The position numbers and the translations under genes were made by a program. A stretch of 64,000 bases of DNA from Hymenopellis radicata (lineage: Eukaryota > Basidiomycota > Agaricomycetes > Agaricales > Physalacriaceae), in the NCBI GenBank assembly GCA_015501595.1, contig JADNRX010000134.1:62001-126000 (forward strand), given 5' to 3'. Of this stretch, positions 43,101-54,540 are shown piece after piece. Numbering within the stretch: the first letter of the stretch is position 1; each line of letters starts with the position of its first letter. The notes under the pieces are model-generated. The model saw only the letters and a list, made by a program, of their open reading frames with translations, ran no database searches and had not been told where the DNA came from.

Positions 43101-43734
43101 GGCTAGTTGGCGGTGGGGGATGTATGAAGGTAGGTGCGACTATTAAATGCGCGCTGGACACCCAATCGAGCAGTACATTGAATCCAAGCTCCGGTGGAGT
43201 GGCCGGGCAAGATGGTCCCGATGTATAGCATCTGAGTGTCTCTCCGGGTCGCCGCCGTGATGTCTTAAGATGGAGATCTATTTAATAGAGAACGATTCAC
43301 CCAAGTCCTTTACGCCGTAGACCAGGAAACTTGCTAATGCAGCAGACTTTGCTCCAAAAAAAGGTCAGTAAAGCAAGAGAAGTAAGCAACCGACCTCGAA
43401 AGAGACGTTTGAGGTTTTGAACCTGAGTCGAACGCGAAATTGAAGAACACCCGGCGTTGGCTGATGAGCGAGCATGGTGGACCTTGAGAACTGAGTGTAT
43501 AAACACACCATGCGCGTAGCGGACGATGACCTGTCGGAAAGCACCAGTTTCAAAGTTTCTTCTGCTCAGAGACTGCTCAGAGATATAAAGCTGCAAAGAG
43601 CCTACAATCGGCCTCGCATTTAAACTAATTGGAGTACTACTCGGCCGTAGAATGAGTCCTCTAATGCTGCTTAAGGACACGCCGAGACAGTGATCCGCCA
43701 CCGAAGGGATGTGAGGGTTTTGAAAATGATGGTA
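43101..43734. other. Intergenic, no supported gene
   Basis: A minus-strand frame (43297-43701, 134 codons) is open but shows no domain or splice support. Otherwise this is the promoter side of MIF copy 3. Confidence 0.4.
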
Positions 43735-44147
43735 TTAAACCATCGGAGGAGAGTAATTGTGGGACGATGCCAAATGCATGATAAGGGCATCAAACGGAGG
43801 ACGGAAGGCTATGCACTCAACTCTCATACGATGTGAGTAGTCGACGACATAGGAGAGCAACCAGAAGACCGAAAGCAATGTAAAAAAGAGCGGTATTTGT
43901 CCAAGGATAGCTAGGCAATCTGGTTCGAAGAGGAGGTCGGCGTATCGGCATGTTCTGAAGTATAGTGGTCCGAGCAACCGACAAACCAAGCACTGGAAGA
44001 AGCTGCGCGAGCTGAGATGGATTCCTTGGAGATAGATACGCGAAGGAAAGACTCCACTTGATGAGGGTCATAATCAAAGGCGGCGGGACCTTCGGCATCT
44101 CGGACATACTTGATCGGCCCGTCGATCACTTTTCTTCCAACAATCAT
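43735..44147 (-). CDS. Possible small gene, unrecognised
   Basis: From ATG 44147 the frame reads MIVGRKVIDGPIKYVRDAEG and PAAFDYDPHQVESFLRVSIS, which is protein-like. A second frame ending at 43735 carries a hydrophobic segment (LGQIPLFFTLLSVFWLLSYV). The two could be exons of one small membrane protein, but I could not find a clean junction. It would be divergent from the F-box copy at 44184 with only 36 bp between starts. Confidence 0.35.
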
Positions 44148-44183
44148 CAATCGCCAGTTTCAAAAGAGAACAGCGGATTGTAC

Positions 44184-46011
44184 ATGCCTTTCTGTGAGTA
44201 TGGAGACAATCAATACCATCACTGGACTTATAAGTCTTTTTACAAGCCTTTGAAGACGCTTGGCTCTGCTGTGATGGCGCGTCGAGCTGTCCTTGCCCAA
44301 ACCACCTTGGTCCCGACTGGCATCTGCCATTGAGCTTTCCTGATACCATCGACAGTCATCCTTCTCTTTTACACGTTGCCAACGGGAATGAATGTCCAAC
44401 CAGCGATGATGAGGACGTTATCAATCGCAGCATACCCATCCTGCAGTCAGAGATTCAGACGACGGAAGATGCGTCCCAAAGGCTTATGCAGCTCCGGACC
44501 GCTCTCCACCTTGAATTGGGCAAGGTGGAGGTGGAAATAGGCCGCCTGCGCGAGCATCATGGCATGCTGTCGCATGCTCTCGATCGCCGGAGTAGGATCA
44601 AGGCGCCAATTAGACGACTTCCCTCCGAAATCCTAACCGACATCCTTTGGATCACGATATTATCACCATATTTATATGGACATACAGTGACGAATAGGCC
44701 GGAGGAAGATGTTGAGCTCGAAGTGTTTGAGCTCGTCTGCAAGCGATGGAGGCGTGTCGTACTCGAATCTCCTACGCTTTGGTCTCAAATTCGCCTTACC
44801 GCACAAGCCTCCGACTTCCGAACTGGCAATTCACGCGGAGCCTGGAGCCTCATCCGCCGTATAAACCGTAGTGCTCATGCCGAACTAGACGTTGAAATCG
44901 CCTATGATGATGAGCGGCCACTTCCCCGCTGGTTATGACCCTGTTGGGACAAATCTGCCTTCGTGTCCGATCCCTAACGCTCACTTTGTCCTCGTCGAAG
45001 ATGCTCAGCCTCTACCCTCTTCGTGACTCTTTCAAGTCGTTGCGTTACCTGTATGTAAGCACGGACGCAACAAATCATCCGCCCATAAAGCTCTTTGACA
45101 AAGCGCCAAAGTTGACTGTCTACGACACGACTGATCGGGCAAATGGTAGCTGGATTGGAATCCCTTGGGGCCAAATCATCCGTCATTCAGCCTGTCAATA
45201 TGCTAATATCGACACCGTCTTGGAGAGTCTTGAGGCCGCAAATAATCTCCAAGACGGTACGTTCTCCATGAAATCGGGATCCCAGGAACCCCTCCGCGTC
45301 GGTCTAGATCCAATTGTGTGCGCTCACCTCACCTACCTAACTGTTTATGTGCCGGAATATGCCCGTGTTGGCCAAAATGCACACCCGCTTCGCCAGCTGT
45401 TCGAGCAATGTTCCTTTCCCACACTGGATCGGCTCTATGTCTCCACACGTGGTATTACCCTCCCAGAAGATGAGCCTGACACAATTGACACGTTTCACGC
45501 TCTCATTCTTTGTCTCCAGCGCTCGCGGACTCCTCTCTCCGTGTTGTCATATGATCATGGCCCCGTCGCACCTGCGGATGTCGATGCATTCTTCCGGGCA
45601 ACCCCTACTATATCTCACGTCAAGTTCACAAGGATTTCGTCCGGTCTCAACGACGCAGCGTTCCAAAGTCTCCATGTCCAGCCGGGGCAAGTCGATATTT
45701 GCGCTCCCTGGCTAGAATCCGTGCTTTTCGAAGGAGAGTTCGAATTTGACGCCGCCAATTTTGCGGCGATGGTGAAAAGTCGTTGGGATGTCGCACCACT
45801 ATATTCAATTCACTTGCACTGGCATATAGTGACGGACGAGTATGATTGGGGGGATTTTGATCCAGAAGTTGAAGTAAAGACACGTCGTTGGACATCGGAA
45901 GGAGCTATTCTAGCAGACGAGCTGAACGGTTACGCAGAACAGGGAATGTACCTCGGTATATGCACAACGGCATGCGATGTATTAGAAGAGTTCCAGAGTC
46001 AGTACATTTGA
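44184..46011 (+). pseudogene. F-box/LRR-type gene, one frame break
   Basis: The first exon is ATGCCTTTCT (44184-44193). A GTGAGT...TATAAG intron leads to FLQAFEDAWLCCDGASSCPC, the same N-terminal pattern as the intact copy. A coiled coil (QRLMQLRTALHLELGKVEVE) and F-box core (IRRLPSEILTDILWITIL, VFELVCKRWRRVVLESPTLW) follow in one frame to 44934. The rest (MTLLGQICLRVRSLTL, then LRQLFEQCSFPTLDRLYV and FAAMVKSRWDVAPLYSIHL) is in another frame to the stop at 46011. At CGCTGGTTATGACC one base appears missing; no intron fits. This is a single lesion in an otherwise well-kept gene, so it is a very recent pseudogene or a sequence error. Confidence 0.8.
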
Positions 46012-46799
46012 TTTTACGATAGAATCGTGCTGCAGCTTATATACTTAAAATGCAACGTCCAGTACCACTTAATAAGTCTGTGGACTGTGAGCCAGGGATC
46101 TAGTGAGACTGCTTGTGTCTCTGTACTCACCACAATCAAGTACATCGACGCTTCGTTGGTTTGAGGTTGGATGGACGGGAAGGAGGCAGTCCCGTGATCG
46201 CGTTGGTCGCGCAGCTGGGCCATATGTTGGCCATGAGGCTCACTGGGCTGCGGGGTTGGAACTGATGCCAATGGTTGCTCCTTGGTGCACTAATAATTCT
46301 CAATGACCAGAACAGGGCGGAAAATTTATAAGATGATAGCAAAGAGATAAGAAGGAATGGTAACTACTATCGATACAGAGTAAATGATGAGATATTTGTC
46401 CAAAGGTTAACTATGGTGGGCCAAGTCGGTATCACGCCTCGTCATGGCGGACAAACGGTGACCACCCACGCTCATATAGAGACAACTAATAACAGCTATG
46501 CATGCCAAACGAAGCACATCCACGCTCGTCTATCGGGTCTGCGCCACGTCTGACGTCGACTTGAGGTGTATCGTGGGCGGCCTGACAGTGACAAAGAACA
46601 ATAGTGTTAGATAAGAAATAAAGCTATGAAAAGGACCCACGACAACGTCCAAGTCTTCAGATAACTTCAGGGGCAGCACGGCTGCTGCTGGAACAGCCTG
46701 AGGCGCTGAGATCGCCATCGCCACCATGGCCAGCACTACACGCGTCAATTCACGATCGCATCCAGACACTCTACGACTCACGCGACATGAAGAATAATA
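46012..46799. other. Intergenic, weak ORFs only
   Basis: Short open frames exist (for example 46530-46781 minus, with a hydrophobic ending) but lack starts, splice support or known motifs. Confidence 0.4.
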
Positions 46800-46851
46800 A
46801 GAGAATGTGTAAGTCTCCCTTCATGTTAAGTAAGGGAAATAGGAAAGATGT

Positions 46852-47255
46852 TCATAGCGAACAACACCCTCCGCGCTGGGGCTTTATAAACGCACGGCGG
46901 TGAGATGCATCCAAATGCAGACCGTGCTTGTTGAGGACGAACATAAGGGCTTCACCGATTTGGGAACAATGATCAACAGCACTTCGGGGACCGGAGTGAG
47001 ATACAAGAACGGACGGCGAGGTACGCGCGAGGAATACAGTTCTAGTGATCCGGTCAGACATGTTTAAAAGTAAGTACAATACTCAACTGGAAAGGCTGAA
47101 GAGTCGGGGTTGTCATCAGAAGTCATCAGAAAGTGTTTTGAAGGTCCTTGTCCTCCTGGACCTTTGATCCCAATATGTCGAAGAACTGGGAAGATGACAG
47201 GAGAATGTTCAAGTCCTGGCGAAGGATATGTCAAACCAAAACACGTGCGCCACAC
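46852..47255 (-). CDS. Possible small spliced gene
   Basis: Two adjoining frames, 47064-47255 and about 46852-47060, could be joined through a 41-nt GTATTG...CTAG intron. They contain PVIFPVLRHIGIKGPGGQ and RPFLYLTPVPEVLLIIVPKS. There is no domain and no firm start. Listed only because composition is protein-like. Confidence 0.25.
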
Positions 47256-47416
47256 ATGCCAAAAACAATAGCTTCGATAGTCCCGAGCCGTCTCATATCA
47301 TAGTCCTTAACCAAACAAAATCGTCAGTAATATATGAAAAACCAAATCAGTACAAAATGTAAGTACAGTAATAATACATCTCACAATCACAAAGTCCATG
47401 AAATCATAAATCCAGC

Positions 47417-49330
47417 CTAACTCTCAAAAGGCCATCCCCACCCAGGCATCCTAAACATATTCTTCTTCCCAATCCTCACACTGCCCTGGAACGGCAGCCC
47501 CTCCAAGACCAGCCCACCCTCTGCCACCGGCAACCCCGGCACCTCCACCTCAACCGCCACCGTCCCCACGAGCCCAGCAAGCGCGCCGTCCTTCCCAAAC
47601 ACCACCTTGCTCACGAAATTACTAAACTCTGTTTGTCGCCCGGGAAGCACCTCTAATGGTACATCCTCGATGCGCGCTGTAACAGCATAAGCCGCACCAC
47701 CGTCTACTTCTTCTCCGGGCTCAAGCGGTATACTCGCACATCTGCTCTCAAGCCAGTCGTCAGGCCGAATGTGAGCGAAAGCGCGTTCCGGGAGCGGGTC
47801 TGGTAGTGGTGGCGTTGGCGGCGGGTCCGCTAATAATCTGGGCCAATAAGTATCCGGCGCTTGCCCGTCGAAGACGAGAACGTCTGGAAGAACATGTGTC
47901 ACGTCGAGGGAGATGTTCATGCCACGCGGGAGGACAACGCGAGCAAAGACGACACCACTCGCGAGAAAGACATTGCCGGGTTTAATCTTCATGTCGTAGA
48001 TGGTGACGTTCCGCAGCACGCGTGGGCGTGGATGTGGTGCGGGGAACTCGGCTTCAATATCGAGATTCGAGATGAGCGGAGTCGAGAGTATAATGGCATT
48101 GGGTAATGCGGAAAGGTAACGGGAAAGAAAGCTCGAAAGAAGGTGGGACGAGCTTGACGGTAGTGGTAATGCCGAGCCTGTAATGTCAATAGTAATGTTG
48201 GGATGTGTGGTGGTGAATGGAGCGGTGGTTACAGCTGCTATCGGCACATCTGGAGGTAGCGAAACGGAGAAAGGGAGTGGTGGAGCGGTAAAGTTGAAGG
48301 AGAGGGGAGCAGGATCCACAAGTGTGGCGCGAGCATATAACGCGAGTTGATCTTCTACCGTGGATACGCTGAATGTTTCTAGAGTTATAAGATCTGCAAT
48401 GGGGGGAAATGGTACCCCGCGTCCAGGCTGAGGAAGTCCAGGTATTTGGGGAACTAGGATTAAGTTTAATTGTGGCTCAAGTATAAAAAGTAAAAACCTA
48501 CCATGCAAAGCGACGTACGTCTTGATGTCGAAGAACTGGTCGTGTATCTTGTTTCTCCAGCTCAACTCACCCAAAGCGCCACCCTGGATGGAGACAGTTC
48601 CAACTTCAATGTTCACCATGGCCGTTCCTGTCCTCCAGGCGTCGCTGAAGAAGGAAACAAGGTCTGTCGTGTTCCGCGTCGGCTGCACAAATACGGTGGT
48701 GGACACTGACTGCAGCCAGGACGAGCCGTAAGGCGGGTCAACTGTCAGAACCACCTGCTGCGGCGGTATGTCTACGGTTGCCAAGAGCTCTCCGTCGTCT
48801 GAGACAAGGCGAATCTTGCAAAGGCGCACCGAAACCACATCCACCTTTCGGATCCCCCAGCGCCCAAACGCCTTCCACATCTCTCGAAACAGACTGTCCT
48901 CGTCATCAGAGTTGACACCAATAGCCCTGCCAGCGTCCAGCCCCAGCTGGCCGTCTATGCGCGTCCATATCCCACCCGACTCAGTAACGTTGAGCACGTC
49001 GACGCGGTTGGGACCTTTGAATTTCATAGCGTCATTGAGCACCGTCTCGGGTGATATTTGGGAGACCTGGGCAGCGTAGGACCATGCGATGAAGGCGAAG
49101 CCGATGAGTACGACGATGGATACGCAAAGGGTGATGGAAAAGACGTAGACGAGCTGGGCGACGAGCCGCCGTCGCGCAGTGGTGGGCGAAGGACTGCGGT
49201 CGACGTCGTAGATGAGCGAGCTCGATGGACTCGGTAACAGCGGCGTGCTTTCCGTCGGCGTATCAAGCGCGCGGGCCTTTCCCTTCCCCTTGCCTTTGGA
49301 GAGTGATTCAGAGTCGGCGTCGTTGTTCAT
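47417..49330 (-). CDS. Single-pass vacuolar-type membrane protein, Tag1/YLR173W-like
   Basis: A nearly uninterrupted frame of about 620 residues starts at ATG 49330. The cytosolic N-terminus is basic (SKGKGKGKARAL) and carries ESTPLLP, an acidic-dileucine-like vacuole-sorting signal. One transmembrane helix follows (LVYVFSITLCVSIVVLIGFA). The large lumenal part repeats a beta-rich domain with many N-glycosylation sites (NVTES, RNTTD, HPNITIDITG, RNVTIYD). A 48-nt in-frame intron lies near 48456-48503 (GTAGGT to CTAG). The layout resembles fungal proteins of the S. cerevisiae Tag1 (YLR173W) group, often mis-annotated as pre-rRNA processing. In yeast, Tag1 acts at the vacuole in ending autophagy. 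Assignment rests on architecture and general resemblance. Confidence 0.7.
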   Translation of the reverse strand: MNNDADSESLSKGKGKGKARALDTPTESTPLLPSPSSSLIYDVDRSPSPTTARRRLVAQLVYVFSITLCVSIVVLIGFAFIAWSYAAQVSQISPETVLNDAMKFKGPNRVDVLNVTESGGIWTRIDGQLGLDAGRAIGVNSDDEDSLFREMWKAFGRWGIRKVDVVSVRLCKIRLVSDDGELLATVDIPPQQVVLTVDPPYGSSWLQSVSTTVFVQPTRNTTDLVSFFSDAWRTGTAMVNIEVGTVSIQGGALGELSWRNKIHDQFFDIKTYVALHGRFLLFILEPQLNLILVPQIPGLPQPGRGVPFPPIADLITLETFSVSTVEDQLALYARATLVDPAPLSFNFTAPPLPFSVSLPPDVPIAAVTTAPFTTTHPNITIDITGSALPLPSSSSHLLSSFLSRYLSALPNAIILSTPLISNLDIEAEFPAPHPRPRVLRNVTIYDMKIKPGNVFLASGVVFARVVLPRGMNISLDVTHVLPDVLVFDGQAPDTYWPRLLADPPPTPPLPDPLPERAFAHIRPDDWLESRCASIPLEPGEEVDGGAAYAVTARIEDVPLEVLPGRQTEFSNFVSKVVFGKDGALAGLVGTVAVEVEVPGLPVAEGGLVLEGLPFQGSVRIGKKNMFRMPGWGWPFES

Positions 49331-50197
49331 GGCGGGCTACAGCATGCGTTGTCGTCGTGACTAGCAGTGACGAACGTGTGAGATGGAGCCGAGACATGGT
49401 ACAAACACATACTTTTTCCCTGCCTGCAGTGAATTTAGCCTGCTCGTCGTGCGCGACGACGTTACAGGTGTGTTGTACGTCGTTGATGGTGGCGGTAAGA
49501 TGTAAAAGAGCACGTTTATGCATGATCGGCACGGCTACCGTTGCCGGACGTTCATGGTCTGTTTCGGTCAGATCGGCGGCACATCCGCTCGCCTGTTCAA
49601 TTCCTGACCAACGTCAAATCGGACACATCTTCGCTATGTTTAAATTAGCATTCATCTGTGCAGGAGTGCTACACGCCTCGAGTAAAGTGTGGCGCATTGA
49701 TGTCGGACAGGTCACCGATGTACCCGAAGGACAGAAGCGCAGGTTGATTTCCATGCGACAAAAATGGAGGTGCTAAGGTAGAGCAAATCAGGAGGAAGAA
49801 GGAGGAAGACGTGGTATGAGACGGCGAGGCAGTGGTAATCAGGAGGCAGCGGAAGGTGGGGGAAAGAAAGAGGCGTAAAAGGGTGACTACTCCTGACTAG
49901 ATCATCATAAATACTGTGCGTCGTGATGGAGTATTTGCTTCGCAAGTCCGAACGTCAGCCTCGTAGTACGACTCAGTGAGCCAGAGTGCGCCACCTTTTC
50001 ATCATCCTCGAAGATTGAACGTTCTTGTCTCCCTACTTCATATGGCTTACAGCGCTCTGAGTTCTGTACATATGCCTACCACTGGCCTACCACTGAATAA
50101 TTTCACGTTGGCCAGGCATTGAACGGGCGATCTGACCGAAATAGATCACGACTTCCCGGTAACTAACCGGCTTCTACTCTTGGCTTCGCCCATCATC
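49331..50197. other. Divergent intergenic region
   Basis: The promoter area between the Tag1-like gene and the Fmp46-like gene. A plus-strand frame 49225-49776 is antisense to the Tag1-like start and has no known domain. Confidence 0.45.
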
Positions 50198-50689
50198 ATG
50201 TCATTCTTCAAAGCATTCCGCGGCGTGGTCAGTCTCGCCATTTCTCGCCTCTTTCATCATTGCTGACAACGCTGACAGCGCGCCATAACCGTCTAGTAAC
50301 CTTCCTCCCTCGTCGTCTACAACAGCGAGCTCACTTCTACTAGCCATAATCCGTCTTTGGAGCCCTCACAAAAGGCCGTCCGCATGCTGAATGCCGCGCT
50401 CACTGGCCCGTATCCCCCGGGCGATACAAAGAATCCTCCACTGGACTTCAAGCTCGATGTAGAGGAATCCGAGCCAGGTCTAGACGAAATGGTGACTATT
50501 CGACAATATCTGGAAGCAGAATCGCCCCCGCCCGTTCCATCGAATTACCCCATTGTCGTCGACTGGTTCGGTGGGCGCGCTACCTGTGGCCCGCAGCTCG
50601 ACGGTGTTACGCGTATATTGGAGAATCTGCAGAAAAACCGCGATGAAAGCTTCGCAGGAAAACTTAAATCAAGTTGGAAATTCTGGTAG
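50198..50689 (+). CDS. Fmp46-like mitochondrial redoxin (DUF1687)
   Basis: The last exon is clear: HNPSLEPSQKAVRMLNAALT, a charged middle, and PIVVDWFGGRATCGPQLDGV followed by TRILENLQKNRDES. The HNP..P.S..A..LL start and the PIVVDW block are typical of the thioredoxin-fold DUF1687/Fmp46 family, about 130-150 residues and mitochondrial in yeast. The ATG at 50198 (MSFFKAFRGV) is the likely start. The small exon structure between 50230 and 50340 is not resolved: GT donors at the end of exon 1 are phase 0, and every acceptor I tried meets a stop. Confidence 0.68.
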
Positions 50690-52235
50690 CCTCTTACTCA
50701 TTTTGTACTACTTACTTTGTAGCATATAACACTGGTCTCTCCGCTCTTTCGCTGTGTGCTTCCTTGGTCTATGCGTCGGATTAAAGACTGGGACGGCACG
50801 ACTACTTACAAGAGCGGTGAAATCAACTTTCTTATGATTCTGAAGGCTAAAAGAGTAGATTCCAGGGTCGAACAGGAAAAGCTATGCATCATTATCTGTG
50901 TATGTTGCGATGAACGCAGAAGTCCCGAACTAACTCACGTAACAAGTTGTGTCTTCCCACAACAACATGGACAGGCGTCCCTTGGATCTCGCAGATCTTC
51001 GCCTGATCGCTTTCTTAACACCAAGTGCCCACATCCGCACCACTCTTGGACAATTTCAGTCCCAACGAAGTTCGTTCTGCTTCAGTCCGTCGAACCGTAT
51101 GTGGTTTGGCTGTTTATTGCACCTCGGAGTCGCAAGCTAGAAACTGGAACCGAACCGGGGTTACCTGCCACATGCCGACTTGTGCCGAACAGAAACAAGG
51201 ACAAGCGGAGACATCTCGAAATGACAACAGAATCCCTGGCGCACCCCGTGGCTTGAAGGTGAGGGCTTCGCTCCTTAGAACGACCTCTCAGCATGGGGAC
51301 GGCTTCGCGATAGTTGTGGGTGAGATTGGTGTGTGAGGTTGTGCATGGCATTAGAGCGGACGTTCCAAGAGGACGTCGATGTACCTGCACGTAACGTCAC
51401 CAGTGCACCTGGACGAGAGCGCCACTGCTCGTCAGGACGGCTGCGTGGATGTCGCCTTTGCTGGTCGTCTGTCTGCGGTAATGAGGATCGCGTCAGTGCA
51501 CTTAGCGCACGACTCCTCGTCAGGGGGACGGCAGTCTGTGGCCCGTGGGCGGCAAGTACGATAAGCGCAGGTCTGTTCGTGAGGTCAGGAGTCTCTCTAC
51601 GGGCTGTCGTGGGCGTCGACCGGGACAATTCGGGTTTGAGCCGTGAGAGGCATGTCTTGACACTTGCTTCGAACGATCAGGCCGTTGGCCATTGATCTAT
51701 ACTGTTAAAATCCGGCTCATGGGGTGGTTACCATGGGGTCTGGTAGTCATCCGTCTTCTCGTCATGTAGTGTATGCAGGCGGCGGCATCTTGAGTGCCCA
51801 CCCAATTGTGACATTACCTGTACGACCGCGAGCGCGTGGCCGGGACGCGTGAGCGCGGAGCCATGACTGTTGCTAAATAGGCGGCAGAAGTGGTCAGCCC
51901 CAACTCATACTCATACTCATACTCTCTTTTTCTTAGAAGTTTCTTTCTTTCTTTCTTCCACCATTGTCGGGACATGTTCACCAATTCGTCACCCCAAAAC
52001 TTGATCTTCTTCAAGTTCAAGTCCTTGCTGATCTGTACTTGGGAATCGACTGTCAAGCTAACCGTCTTCTATGCCGCCGATCCTTAACAACAGATGTCCC
52101 TCTTCTATGGCGTCGCTTGAAGATTGAGCGTGCCACAAGTTCGTCTATAAACGTAAATTCTACGTACATTGCTTTTCTGGTATAAAAGGACGCCCTGACG
52201 GGCCTGACCCGTCCTGTATCCCAGCTTCCGCAACG
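50690..52235. other. Intergenic, about 1.5 kb
   Basis: Open frames run on both strands at 50756-51695. 51300-51700 is GC-rich and open in several frames at once (Arg-rich on each), which argues against real coding. A (TACTCA)n-like and CTTT-rich leader precedes the GNAT gene at 51908-51960. Confidence 0.45.
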
Positions 52236-53017
52236 ATGGCGCTCTTCACGTCTCTCGATGATATTCGTTTCGTCACGACGCCGGCCGAACGCGATACTAC
52301 GCCTTATCTCAAGGCCGACAACTTGCTCGACTTCCCATTCATTAAAGTATGCCTTCACTTCCTTCTCTTTGGCGCCGGCGAGTCAATAGTTGTTGTCGCA
52401 AGAACATCAAAGTATCCATGCAAATCAATGGCACAGAGATCGGTATGGTTGCAGTGCAACATATCGACCCAGACGAGGACCGCAACGGCCCATCAGGAGG
52501 CCCTGCTGGGCTTGTCCGAGCGCTCGCCGACTGGTCGGAGGTATGCCATTGCGTTTCTCATCACCCGCTGTCTCGAGGACTCATATCCAGTCCAGGAACT
52601 CGGTCGCTTCGGAGCGAAGATTTTTGGGCCTCGCGGCTTCCTGGCTCGCGAGCTTTTGGAAGAGGGCGATTGGGAGGACGAGGCCGCCCATTTGTTTACC
52701 ACGCCCTTTTTGTACATTCCGGCCATAGTCATAGAGCCGGAATATCGTCGTCGAGGCATCGGGCGACATGCACTCCGTCAACTTCTGTCCCTACCGGGAC
52801 TCTCTGATGCTATCTGCGCCTTCATATGGGCGGATCCTGCAGACAAAGGCCTTCGGCGGTTCTTCAAAAGGGTATGCTTCCATTATGAAATGAGTCCTTT
52901 CCTTGTTGACGTGGATGATCTCTGCAGAGCCGAGTCTCCAGTCTCTCAAACACCGAATACTATGGGTTATCGAAGCTCATCTACACGACAGATTCTGACG
53001 CAGATGGTCTGGACTGA
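52236..53017 (+). CDS. GNAT-family N-acetyltransferase
   Basis: Exon 1 (52236-52348) reads LDDIRFVTTPAERDTTPYLK. After an intron to about 52406, NIKVSMQINGTEIGMVAVQH and PDEDRNGPSGGPAGLVRALA follow. A second intron (52540-52595) leads to ELGRFGAKIFGPRGFLAREL. The acetyl-CoA loop is seen in FLYIPAIVIEPEYRRRGIGR (motif A, R-x-x-G-x-G/A). The C-terminus fits best with an intron ending CTCCAG that gives SLSNTEYYGLSKLIYTTD and a stop at 53017. An alternative acceptor gives a different tail to 53024. The family transfers acetyl from acetyl-CoA to an amine; the substrate is unknown. The protein is intact and cytosolic. Confidence 0.82.
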
Positions 53018-54540
53018 GTTGTGAGAACGGCGTGGAGTCCTCCTCGCCTTGTAGTCCATACTTGACTAATCATGCAAAGTGTATCCTGCTCCGTCGATAT
53101 GTGTAAAAGTAAAGCATTTTTGTTTCTGCCCAATCGAACCGAACAACGAAGGCCATAGACATGGGAGCTCCGGCCAGTCTCTAAAGGTATAAGTAGAATC
53201 TCTATGGGCGTACGGTCTAGCAAGTGGGCATACCAGTAACCAAGCCACCTTTAAAGAGCAAGGTATGATGTTGACTGAGTATCGCAGTGTTATAGCCACC
53301 ATGCAGTGGTCAATCGCAGATCGTCATGCGCCGCACGTATGATGTTTATTGTTACCTCTTGTTGAAGTTATTCTGAGTTCAGTAGACAGCTAGTTGTATG
53401 TATCAACGTTATCAGAGGACTACTAGCTATGCTACAATGCTAGCTCAAGCTTTTTCTTCTAGAGATCATTGAAGTCTACTGAAGAGTAGTACGTAGTTAT
53501 GTTCATGCGACCCAATGATTGCTGTGCTGTCGGTGTCCTGCAGCATCACGAAATTCCGTCATCCAGTGACACTGACAGATCGTCGCGAGATCGTCGGGGC
53601 TCGTTTCGAGTAGCACAGCTATGAGACGAACTTGTGGTCTTTTCGGAGAGGCCTCATTCATTGTTTTGCCCATCAGTCAACGATTACATTATGGAAATGA
53701 ATGGGGCCCTGATTCCTTCGACCTGGTCGGTGCTTAATTAATCTGGGGATGCTGTTCCCTCGGATACATGTGCCTACGTGAGCTGGAGATTGTAGTATCT
53801 CCACCATTGAATACAACAGACATGGAATCAACCAGCGCGTAACAGGCAATCCTGACGATCTTCAACGCGTCAGCACGTGGATGAGTGTTTCAGGTTGAAG
53901 TGCGACGTCCATCTCCTGAAGCGCTATGAACTCTCGAGTACGACGCTCTTCCAAGGCTCTGCCTCACGGCATTCTGGCTAGAGGTACACGGCATGCTGCA
54001 AAGATGCTGCCAGCAACTTCTTCACCGTGTCTGGGGAACGCTTCGACAACGATAATGACGACGACGAACACAGCCTATTCCTCGTGTTTTTCTGGCATAT
54101 CACCACGCGCTCCTAACATATTCATCGTCCTCGCTAAAGCCCCGGAATTCTTGCTTCCCTCCTTGTCAGAATACAGAATGACACTTCGTTGATATGCCTA
54201 GCATTCACATGGCGTCTTATGTCAAGTTTTGGCCAGTATCCACTCCGAGTCGTGTTGGAGACAGCTGGATATCTCTGCATGTTTTCTCTCACGCACGATG
54301 TATGTCTGCTGGTTTCCAATATTGTCATACGACACGGCTACAATTGCCGATGCACAACATGTTCCCACCTTTTACTTCGTTGGCTTGGGATTCCAGGTTT
54401 TTCTGACAATCTTACAATGCGCAATGATATTAATACAACCAGTAGTGCGCTAAATTTCGATTGTTCAAGCCCGGTGCTTCTTTCCTCCTCTACCTTTACA
54501 CGTCACTGCCTGGCTGGACCAGTTGCTACACCCTCTATTA
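53018..54540. other. Intergenic, no gene seen
   Basis: This is about 1.5 kb of AT-rich sequence with frequent stops. Overlapping short frames near 53926-54680 lie upstream of, and into, the next gene's first exon and look like by-products. Confidence 0.5.

Noticed and set aside
51300..51700. Arg-rich protein gene, open on both strands
   Set aside because: Several frames are open at once because of high GC. There is no consistent codon bias, domain or splice support.
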